The notes under the pieces were generated by a model. The model was not told the origin of the DNA and did not search any database. It saw only the letters and a list, made by a program, of their open reading frames with translations. From Xylophilus sp. GOD-11R (lineage in GTDB: Bacteria; Pseudomonadota; Gammaproteobacteria; Burkholderiales; Burkholderiaceae_C): a DNA stretch of 64,000 bases. The stretch is from the NCBI RefSeq assembly GCF_033546935.1, contig NZ_CP137854.1:2666001-2730000 (forward strand), given 5' to 3'. Numbering within the stretch: position 1 is the first letter of the stretch; each line of letters begins with the position of its first letter. Made by a program: the position numbers and the translations under genes. Positions 12,025 to 18,513 of the stretch are shown piece by piece.

Positions 12025-13593
12025 ATGTCGCAATCGCTCCACGATCTCTGGTTCGGGTTCGGCGTCGCCTTCCAGGGCACCAACCTGATGTGGTCCTTCT
12101 TCGGCGTGCTGGTGGGCAACCTCATCGGCGTGCTGCCAGGCATGGGTGCACTGTCGGCCATCTCGATCCTGCTGCCGCTCACCTATGCGATGCATCCGGT
12201 GCCGGCCATCCTGATGCTGGCGGGCATTTTCTACGGCTCGCAATACGGCGGCGCCATCGGCGCGATCCTGCTGAACCTGCCCTCGCATCCGCCGCACGCG
12301 GTGACCTGCCTGGACGGCTATCCGCTGACCAAGGCCGGCAAGGGCGGCACGGCGTTGGGCATCACCATGATCAGCTCCTTCTTCGCCGCCTCGGTCGGCA
12401 TCCTGGTGATGGTGTTCGCCTCGCCGCTGCTGACCGAAGTGGCCTTCAAGTTCGGGCCGACCGAGATCTTCTCGATCATGCTGCTGGGCCTGCTGGCCGG
12501 CTCCACCATGTCGCGCGGATCGCCGCTCAAGGGCGTGGCCATGACGCTCTTCGGCCTGCTCTGCGGCTGCGTCGGCACCGACGTCAACTCCGGCGCCTTC
12601 CGTTTCTCGTTCGACGTGCCGGAGCTCAGCGACGGCCTCGAACTCGTCGCCATCGCCATGGGCCTGTTCGGCGTGGCCGACTTCCTGCTCAACGTGAACC
12701 GCATGAAGATCATCAGCAGCGGCACCAGCCTGCGGATTCGCGACATGCGCCCGAGCATGGACGAGCTCAAGCAGGCGATCTGGCCCATGATCCGCGGCAC
12801 CGCGGTGGGCACCGTCTTCGGCGCCATGCCCGGCACCGGCCCGACCATCACCACCTTCATCGCCTACGCGCTGGAACGCAAGATCAGCAAGACGCCGGAG
12901 AAGTTCGGCACCGGCATGATCGGCGGCGTGGCCTCGCCCGAGGCGGCCTCGCACTCCAAGACACAGGTGGACTTCATCCCGACGATGAGTCTGGGCATTC
13001 CCGGCGACGCGGTGATGGCGCTGATCCTCGGCGCGCTCATGATCCAGGGCATCCAGCCCGGCCCGCAGCTGATCAGCGAGCATCCGGACATCTTCTGGGG
13101 CCTCATCGCCAGCTTCTGGATCGGCAACGCCCTGCTCATCGTGCTCAACGTGCCGATGATCGGCGTGTGGGTGAAGCTGCTGCAGGTGCCCTATCGCTAC
13201 CTGTTCCCCTCGGCCATGTTCTTCATCGCGGTGGGCGTGTTCAGCACGCAGAACAACCTGTTCCAGATCTGGGAAGTGCTGGCCTTCGGCGTCATCGGCG
13301 CCATCCTCATCTACCTCAATTTCTCGGTCGCGCCGATCATGCTGGGCTTCGTGCTCGGGCCGATGGTCGAAGAGAACTTCCGGCGCGCCTTGCTGCTGTC
13401 TCGCGGCGACCTGGCCATCTTCGTGCAGCGCCCGATCAGCGCCACCTTCATCGGCATCAGCTGCCTGCTGCTGATCGGCGTGACCTGGTCGGCCTGGCGC
13501 GGCAGCAAGCGCGGCAAGCCGCAGGAATCGGTGGGAGAAGAAGTACTGGCCAGCGCCCACGTGCCGGCGCGGCAGATCGAACAGGCCACCTGA
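12025..13593 (+). CDS. tctA: Tripartite tricarboxylate transporter, large permease subunit (TctA family)
   Basis: 522 residues with about 11-12 hydrophobic helices. The conserved N-terminal GNLIGVLPGMGALSAISILL and the QYGGAIGAILLNLPS region mark TctA. The second glycine-rich repeat FGAMPGTGPTITTF reflects the internal duplication of the family. It forms the transport pore with TctB and takes up organic acids delivered by a periplasmic TctC protein. No TctC (Bug) gene is adjacent, so the binding protein must be encoded elsewhere. A strong terminator follows at 13629. Confidence 0.93.
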   Translation: MSQSLHDLWFGFGVAFQGTNLMWSFFGVLVGNLIGVLPGMGALSAISILLPLTYAMHPVPAILMLAGIFYGSQYGGAIGAILLNLPSHPPHAVTCLDGYPLTKAGKGGTALGITMISSFFAASVGILVMVFASPLLTEVAFKFGPTEIFSIMLLGLLAGSTMSRGSPLKGVAMTLFGLLCGCVGTDVNSGAFRFSFDVPELSDGLELVAIAMGLFGVADFLLNVNRMKIISSGTSLRIRDMRPSMDELKQAIWPMIRGTAVGTVFGAMPGTGPTITTFIAYALERKISKTPEKFGTGMIGGVASPEAASHSKTQVDFIPTMSLGIPGDAVMALILGALMIQGIQPGPQLISEHPDIFWGLIASFWIGNALLIVLNVPMIGVWVKLLQVPYRYLFPSAMFFIAVGVFSTQNNLFQIWEVLAFGVIGAILIYLNFSVAPIMLGFVLGPMVEENFRRALLLSRGDLAIFVQRPISATFIGISCLLLIGVTWSAWRGSKRGKPQESVGEEVLASAHVPARQIEQAT

Positions 13594-13628
13594 GCCCCTG
13601 GTTTAGCTCTCTTCGCTCCGCGAAGTTG

Positions 13629-13663
13629 CGGCCGGCTTCCCTCTGGGACGCCGGCCGTTTTTT
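13629..13663 (+). terminator. Rho-independent terminator after tctA
   Basis: An eight-base-pair GC stem CGGCCGGC (13629-13636) / GCCGGCCG (13650-13657) is followed by T6 (13658-13663). It closes the two-component/TctBA operon and separates it from the porin gene. Confidence 0.9.
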
Positions 13664-13719
13664 CATTGGCGCAACACCGTCACGAAGCGGGCACGGGCGG
13701 CTCCTATACTCCGCCGCCC

Positions 13720-15114
13720 ATGCCCTGCTCCAACGCCTTTCGCTCATCCGTCCGCCCGCCGTTCGCGAAGTCGGTCCTGCCCTGCGTCCTCGCCTCGATG
13801 TTCCTGGCGTTTTCAGCGCATGCGGCGCCGAGCGACGATCCGATCGAGGCAGCCGAGGAAATCGAGGACTTCTCGGTTCATGGGCAGGCCACCTACATCG
13901 CGCAGCGCAAGCCCTCGTTCTCGGCCGCCTACTCCGGCCCCAACAGCCTGTCGGCCGAACGCGAGCGCAGCTATTCGTTCACCTCGACCGCCTTCCTGGG
14001 CGTGCGCCTCGCGCCGCAAACCGAGCTGTACTTCAACCCCGAAGCCGTGCAGGGCCTGCCGCTGTCGCGCCTCACCGGCCTGGGCGGCCTGACCAACGGC
14101 GAGCTTCAGAAAACCGCCGGCACCTCCATCCTGGCCTACCGTGCACGGCTCTTCTTGCGTCAGACCTGGGGCCTGGGCGGCGGCAGCGACTTCGTGGAAG
14201 GCGACGCCAACCAACTCGCCAGCCGTTACGACAAGCGGCGCGTCACGCTGACGGCCGGCAACTTCGCACTGTCCGACATCTTCGACAACAGCGCCTACGC
14301 GCACGACGCCCGCACGCAGTTCCTGAACTGGTCCTTCCTCACCCACGGTGCCTACGACTTCGCGGCCGACTCGCGCGGCTACACCTGGGGCGTAGTGCTC
14401 GAATACCGCCACGACGACGACTGGACCGTGCGCGCCGGCCGCGGCATCCAGCCGCGCGAATCCAACGGATTGAAGCTCGACCACCAGTTCTTCCGCCACT
14501 ACGGCGACCAGGTCGAGCTCGAACGCCGCTGGCAGGCCCAGGGCCGCCCCGGCGCGCTGCGTCTGCTGGCCTTCCGCAACGTGGCGGTGATGGGGGGCTT
14601 TCAGGACGCCCTCGACTACGCCTCGGCCAACGGCACCACGCCAGCCGTGGCCCCGGTGCGCGAGCGGCGGGTCAAGACCGGCGCGGGCATCAACCTGGAG
14701 CAGGAAGTCGCCGACGGCATCGGCGTATTCGGCCGGCTGGCGCGCAACGACGGCAAGTCCGAAACCTATGCCTTCGCCGAGATCGACCGTTCGATGTCCG
14801 TCGGCGCCGTCGTCCAAGGCGGCCGCTGGGGCCGCGCCAAGGACACCTTCGGCATCGCGGTGGCGCAGAACGGGCTCTCGCCCGAGCACCGCGACTACCT
14901 GGCCGCCGGCGGCAGCGGATTCTTCGTCGGCGACGGCCGGCTGCGCTACAAGCCCGAGACCATCGGCGAGGTTTTCTACCGCATCGCCCTGCCCAACTTA
15001 AAGAAGCTCGAGAACGCGCTCACGCTCGGCTTTCAGCACATCCGCAACCCGGCCTACAACGCCGACCGCGGGCCGGTGCGCGTGGTCTCCCTGCGGCTGC
15101 ACACCGAGTTCTGA
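13720..15114 (+). CDS. Outer membrane porin, OprB-like (carbohydrate-selective porin family)
   Basis: 464 residues. It has an N-terminal signal peptide (hydrophobic VLPCVLASMFLAFSAHAA, cleavage likely after AHA) and then a beta-rich body. It ends in a terminal phenylalanine (LHTEF), the outer-membrane assembly signal. The FSVHGQATYIAQ start of the barrel and LTAGNFALSDIFDNSAYAHD resemble OprB-family porins of Burkholderiales. The substrate is unknown. The position behind tctBA could mean it supplies that transporter, but a strong terminator lies between them. The first ATG before the signal peptide (13720) is chosen; a longer frame would bury the signal sequence. Confidence 0.8.
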   Translation: MPCSNAFRSSVRPPFAKSVLPCVLASMFLAFSAHAAPSDDPIEAAEEIEDFSVHGQATYIAQRKPSFSAAYSGPNSLSAERERSYSFTSTAFLGVRLAPQTELYFNPEAVQGLPLSRLTGLGGLTNGELQKTAGTSILAYRARLFLRQTWGLGGGSDFVEGDANQLASRYDKRRVTLTAGNFALSDIFDNSAYAHDARTQFLNWSFLTHGAYDFAADSRGYTWGVVLEYRHDDDWTVRAGRGIQPRESNGLKLDHQFFRHYGDQVELERRWQAQGRPGALRLLAFRNVAVMGGFQDALDYASANGTTPAVAPVRERRVKTGAGINLEQEVADGIGVFGRLARNDGKSETYAFAEIDRSMSVGAVVQGGRWGRAKDTFGIAVAQNGLSPEHRDYLAAGGSGFFVGDGRLRYKPETIGEVFYRIALPNLKKLENALTLGFQHIRNPAYNADRGPVRVVSLRLHTEF

Positions 15115-15190
15115 GCAGGTCCCAAGGTGCCTGAAATAATCTGACCGGGCGTCCGTTCGCGCGAGGGGCGGAATCGATCATGGCGACCAA

Positions 15191-16513
15191 ATGCCATCTC
15201 CCACGCCCTCGTCCCGCTGGACCTTTTCTGCCCTCGACGCCAAACGCGTACCCGCCCCCGACATCGAGCCCCCGGACGCCATTCGTCCGATCCGCAATCC
15301 GCATGGACCACCCCGTATCGCCGTACTGGGCGACTTCGGTGCCAGTGCCGCCACGGACCGGCACGACAGAGGCGCGGCGCTGGCCCGCTGCCGTTCGATC
15401 CATGTCGAAGAGGGCACGCTCGACAAGACGCTCCAGCGGCTCTGCCCCCGACTGCGCCTGCCGCTCGGCGCCACGGCCGCTCCGGTGGAAGTCGTTCTGA
15501 CCGGACTGGAGTCGTTCCATCCGGATTCGCTCTACAAGACGCTGGGCGTGTTCACCGTCGGGCTGTCGGCGTTGCGCCGCCGGCTCAGCAACAACCTGAG
15601 TTTTCCGACCGTTGCGGAGCAGATGCGGCACTGGAGTCGCATCGGCCGCACGCCGGCGTCCGCGCTGGCGAACCGGCGCCGGCCGCTGGGCGACGACCCC
15701 TCCGTCGATGCGCTGCTGCCGCATCTCGTGGGCCCGTTCCTCTCCCGTGTCGACACCGAATCGCAGGCCGACTGCATCGCCTGTGTCGACCTCGCCATCG
15801 CGGACACGATGCGCGCGCTGCTGCACCAGCCGGATTTCCGCCAGGCCGAGGCGCTGTGGCGCGGCGTGGGTCATCTGCTGCACGAGGCGCAGGGGGTGCA
15901 GGCGGCGCAGATCTACCTGATCGACATCGGCTTCGACGAATTCACCGCGGACCTGGGAAGCGGCGTGCGAATCGCCGACACCACGTTGTATCGCCTTCTT
16001 GCGCACCGCCCTGCCCACGAACCCGCCGGCGCCTACAGCTACATCGCCGCCTGCTACGACTTCGAGACGAGGCCTGAGCACGCGGCACTGCTGACGCGAC
16101 TGTCGCGCGTGGCCGCCTGTGCCGGAGCGCCATGCATCACAGCCCTGCCGCGAAAGAGTATCGATTCCGACCCGAATCAGGCGGCCGGCTGGACATCCGC
16201 CATCGAGAAACTGGCTGCACAACCGGATGCGAGCTATCTCGCCCTGACCGACGCGTGTGCCCCCTTGCGACCGGCCTATGCGCCAGAGACCCATCCGATC
16301 GCAAGCTTCAAATTCGACGAAGCAGAAACGGGCAAGGCGGCCGCCGCCTTGTGGTGCCATCCCGCGCTGCACGCGCTGCACCTGCTCACCTCGCTCGAGC
16401 CGACTGGCAAACTTGGGTCGAGCGCCGAAGTGGCGGCCATCGACGGCACCGTGCTTCGACATAGTCTGCAAGCAACGATCGACGATCAGGGGGCCGACGG
16501 CCCTCCAGCCTGA
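15191..16513 (+). CDS. Orphan TssB/TssC-like contractile sheath protein
   Basis: 440 residues. The middle part matches the type VI secretion sheath layout by eye. A TssB-like stretch (about 40-135) has RIAVLGDFG, a TLDKTLQRLCPRL segment and ESFHPDSLYKTL. A TssC-like stretch (about 195-320) has ALLHQPDFRQAEALWRGVGH and ACYDFETRPEHAALLTRLS followed by a GAPCITAL strand. Both halves sit in one polypeptide, whereas canonical TssB and TssC are separate. No other type VI gene (tssD, tssK, clpV, tssJLM) is in the window. It lies on the strand opposite to the eCIS operon. The start is uncertain: ATG 15191 has no clear Shine-Dalgarno sequence. A terminator follows at 16539. Function is unknown; a decayed or repurposed sheath protein is possible. 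Confidence 0.7.
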   Translation: MPSPTPSSRWTFSALDAKRVPAPDIEPPDAIRPIRNPHGPPRIAVLGDFGASAATDRHDRGAALARCRSIHVEEGTLDKTLQRLCPRLRLPLGATAAPVEVVLTGLESFHPDSLYKTLGVFTVGLSALRRRLSNNLSFPTVAEQMRHWSRIGRTPASALANRRRPLGDDPSVDALLPHLVGPFLSRVDTESQADCIACVDLAIADTMRALLHQPDFRQAEALWRGVGHLLHEAQGVQAAQIYLIDIGFDEFTADLGSGVRIADTTLYRLLAHRPAHEPAGAYSYIAACYDFETRPEHAALLTRLSRVAACAGAPCITALPRKSIDSDPNQAAGWTSAIEKLAAQPDASYLALTDACAPLRPAYAPETHPIASFKFDEAETGKAAAALWCHPALHALHLLTSLEPTGKLGSSAEVAAIDGTVLRHSLQATIDDQGADGPPA

Positions 16514-16538
16514 ATCCAGCGTACCCGACTCCCTTAAC

Positions 16539-16566
16539 AACGCCGCCTTCGTGCGGCGTTTTTTTT
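16539..16566 (+). terminator. Rho-independent terminator after the TssB/C-like gene
   Basis: Stem AACGCCGC (16539-16546) / GCGGCGTT (16553-16560) with a 6-base loop, followed by a T-run (16559-16566). It lies 25 bases after the stop codon. Confidence 0.9.
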
Positions 16567-16763
16567 GGCCTGTCGATCGCGGATGTTCAAAATAATTAAA
16601 TCAAATCCAGATGTTTCTGCGCTTACTCCATGTGTCGAGCATCACGCATTAAGCCGAATATTGCCAATTAATCCGCACGGTCTATTGAGCGGTATATGCA
16701 GGCATGTGACATTTACTTTGCAGATGTTTCCATCTGCCCAGTAACTTCAGTGGAGTATTTATC

Positions 16764-17318
16764 TTGAAAACTATGTTTAAGAAAGCAAGCATCGTCGCTG
16801 CGATGGCGCTTTGTCTTGCCACGGGCGGTGAGGCGATGGCGACACCGGCCGCGATCAATCTAGGCCCGGTCAGCGGGACTGTGACCATCGAGGGCGTTGG
16901 ATCCAATGGATTCGACCATTTGTTCAACTTTCAGATCGGATCGTTGAACTTATCAACGGTGGTGACGACGCTATCCATCACCCTGACCGGGAGTAACGCG
17001 GTCGTCACGGGTCTGCAGTTGTTCAATGGCAAGACCCTTTTCAGTGAATCGTTGAACTACGCGAATCAGGTCACGGGCGAGGCCAACTTCGAAAACACCG
17101 AATTAGCAACAGGGGTAATTCGGTACGACGGGACCCTCGCAACCGGCCCGTTGACCTTCGGTGCCGACTACACCCTTCGCGTCATCGGCACCGGATCTGG
17201 CACCTACACCGGCCTGCTCGCTATTAATCCGGTTCCGGAACCAGAAACTTACGCCCTGATGATCGCAGGATTGGGTATGATGGCTGCAATCGCCCGCAGA
17301 AGGCGGTCAATTGGTTGA
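16764..17318 (+). CDS. PEP-CTERM sorting domain protein
   Basis: 184 residues. It has a signal peptide at the N-terminus (SIVAAMALCLATGGEAMA), a Ser/Thr/Gly-rich beta body of about 130 residues, and a C-terminal tripartite PEP-CTERM signal: NPVPEPETYALM, a hydrophobic helix LMIAGLGMMAAIA, then RRRR. Family knowledge: such proteins are exported and processed by an exosortase, usually in exopolysaccharide-producing Gram-negatives. No exosortase gene is in the window. The start is taken as TTG 16764, because the only Shine-Dalgarno match (GGAG, 16752-16755) is 8 bases before it and 17 bases before ATG 16773. Base composition is less GC-rich than the neighbours, and the gene lies between two terminators as a single unit. 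Confidence 0.85.
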   Translation: MKTMFKKASIVAAMALCLATGGEAMATPAAINLGPVSGTVTIEGVGSNGFDHLFNFQIGSLNLSTVVTTLSITLTGSNAVVTGLQLFNGKTLFSESLNYANQVTGEANFENTELATGVIRYDGTLATGPLTFGADYTLRVIGTGSGTYTGLLAINPVPEPETYALMIAGLGMMAAIARRRRSIG

Positions 17319-17617
17319 TTCGTCAACCCCCTGAACCGGTTAGCGGTGAGATTTCCAGGGCCAGAAGGGCGGACGGGACTCCAAACCTTTTGCCATGCAA
17401 GCCGCTACATCGCAAAAAGACCACGTGAGTGGTCTTTTTTTTGCCCCTTTGTCTGCATTTGCTAAAGGTTGAAACAGCCGCGGGCAAACATTTACCCGTC
17501 TGCCATATCGGGCGACGCGCCGACGATTATGCTGGCGTGTCTACTGCGCCACTTGCAAGCGCCCCGTGTTTCTGAGCGGCGTAACCAAAGAGCTCATTCA
17601 CTAATTTCAGAATCACG
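17319..17617. other. Intergenic region between the PEP-CTERM gene and the end of the eCIS operon
   Basis: 299 bases without a supported gene except the short peptide frame that begins at 17618. It holds one terminator (17414-17442). The sequence around 17455-17600 is less GC-rich than the genes and could hold a promoter, but no convincing -35/-10 pair was found. Confidence 0.5.
17414..17442. terminator. Bidirectional terminator between the PEP-CTERM gene and the eCIS operon end
   Basis: Stem AAAAAGACCAC (17414-17424) / GTGGTCTTTTT (17429-17439) with a 4-base loop and an eight-base T-run on the right. The A-run on the left gives a T-run on the minus strand, so it could also stop eCIS operon transcripts about 270 bases after the last stop codon. 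Confidence 0.88.
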
Positions 17618-17707
17618 ATGGATTTGTGGGAAACCCTGAAAGCCCTCTGGGCCGCCATCCTGATGCTGGGTCGGTTTTTCGGCTGGCTGCTCGACCTGCT
17701 CCAGTAA
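17618..17707 (+). CDS. Possible 29-residue hydrophobic peptide
   Basis: A short frame from ATG 17618 to TAA 17707 encodes a 29-residue peptide rich in Leu, Trp and Phe (starts MDLWETLKALWAAI, ends GWLLDLLQ). It could form one membrane-associated amphipathic helix. The stop lies directly against the stop of the convergent minus-strand glycosyltransferase gene. There is no clear Shine-Dalgarno sequence. Similar compositions occur in small membrane proteins and type I toxins, but no homolog is recognised. The evidence is only composition, a proper start and stop, and location in an otherwise empty region. Confidence 0.3.
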   Translation: MDLWETLKALWAAILMLGRFFGWLLDLLQ

Positions 17708-18490
17708 TCAGGCCGGTGCGGCCGACAAGGCGCTGTGGATCAGGGCGACACGCTCGGTCAGGGCGTCTGCCGGCGGCAGACCGGCCCGCTCCCGCTCGTA
17801 CCAGTCCACGATGTCGGCGCGGCCGAGCCGGCGGTACTTGGCGATCTCGAAGTCCAGCATGCCGAAAGCCTGCGCATACGCCGGCCCGATCACGTGAAAG
17901 ACCCGCATGCCAAGGTCGAGCGCACCGACGAAGCCCCGCTGCTCCAGTCGCTGGCACGCCACCGCGCCCAGGCTGAAATATGGCGCGCTCGGCAAGGCCG
18001 ACAGCAGCGGCAGCACCGAGCGGTGATACACGGCGAACCAGCCATCCACCGGGCCGCTGTAGAGCCCCTCCCGCGCATCGAACGCCCGGTAGGCCGACAT
18101 TTCCGGCCGCGCGCCGGTGGTGAACTCGTCCTGCCAGACATCGGCCACCAGCATGCGCAGGCCGGGGTGGCGCCGGAACAGCCGGTCGGCGCGCTGCGCG
18201 ACGCCGGGCGACACCGCCACCACGTCGTCGTCGATCTGCACCACCAAGCCATGGCGTGAGGCCGCGAACAAGGGCCGGTAAGCCGCCATGCCGATGTTTC
18301 CCGGGCTGCGGCCGACGATGCGCAGCGGCATGCCGCCGGTGCGCATCGCATCGAGTTGCGTCTCGAACGTCGGGTCGGCGACGTTCAGCCAGAGCAATAT
18401 TTCGAAGGGCACCGAAGTCTTGCGCACCAGCTCGGCCAGCAGCAGCCGCGCATAGACCGGGCGGTAGACGGCGATGCAGTAGGAAATCAT
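17708..18490 (-). CDS. GT-A fold glycosyltransferase (small), last gene of the eCIS operon
   Basis: 260 residues. The N-terminal half resembles a family 2-type nucleotide-sugar transferase: an ISYCIAVYRPVYARLLLAEL start, a strand FEILLWLN, and an acidic triad QIDDDV in the position of the DxD metal site. The C-terminal half contains a GPVDGWFAVYHRS segment and a GACQRLE-like acceptor region. No membrane helix or signal peptide is seen, so it should act in the cytoplasm. It starts 23 bases after the stop of the large glycosyltransferase gene and shares strand and probably transcript with the eCIS. Acceptor and sugar are unknown; modification of the fibre-like protein two genes upstream is an inference from position. 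Confidence 0.72.
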   Translation of the reverse strand: MISYCIAVYRPVYARLLLAELVRKTSVPFEILLWLNVADPTFETQLDAMRTGGMPLRIVGRSPGNIGMAAYRPLFAASRHGLVVQIDDDVVAVSPGVAQRADRLFRRHPGLRMLVADVWQDEFTTGARPEMSAYRAFDAREGLYSGPVDGWFAVYHRSVLPLLSALPSAPYFSLGAVACQRLEQRGFVGALDLGMRVFHVIGPAYAQAFGMLDFEIAKYRRLGRADIVDWYERERAGLPPADALTERVALIHSALSAAPA

Positions 18491-18513
18491 GGCGACCTGC
18501 GCTGAAGGCAGCT

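Noticed and set aside
9819..12182. A 787-codon minus-strand frame opposite the sensor kinase and tctB
   Set aside because: Antisense shadow in GC-rich DNA; the plus-strand genes have all family motifs.
12090..15134. A 1014-codon open frame on the plus strand across tctA and the porin gene
   Set aside because: It is a frame-shifted shadow of two well-supported genes, rich in Arg/Gly/Pro as expected for out-of-frame GC-rich DNA, and runs through the strong terminator at 13629.
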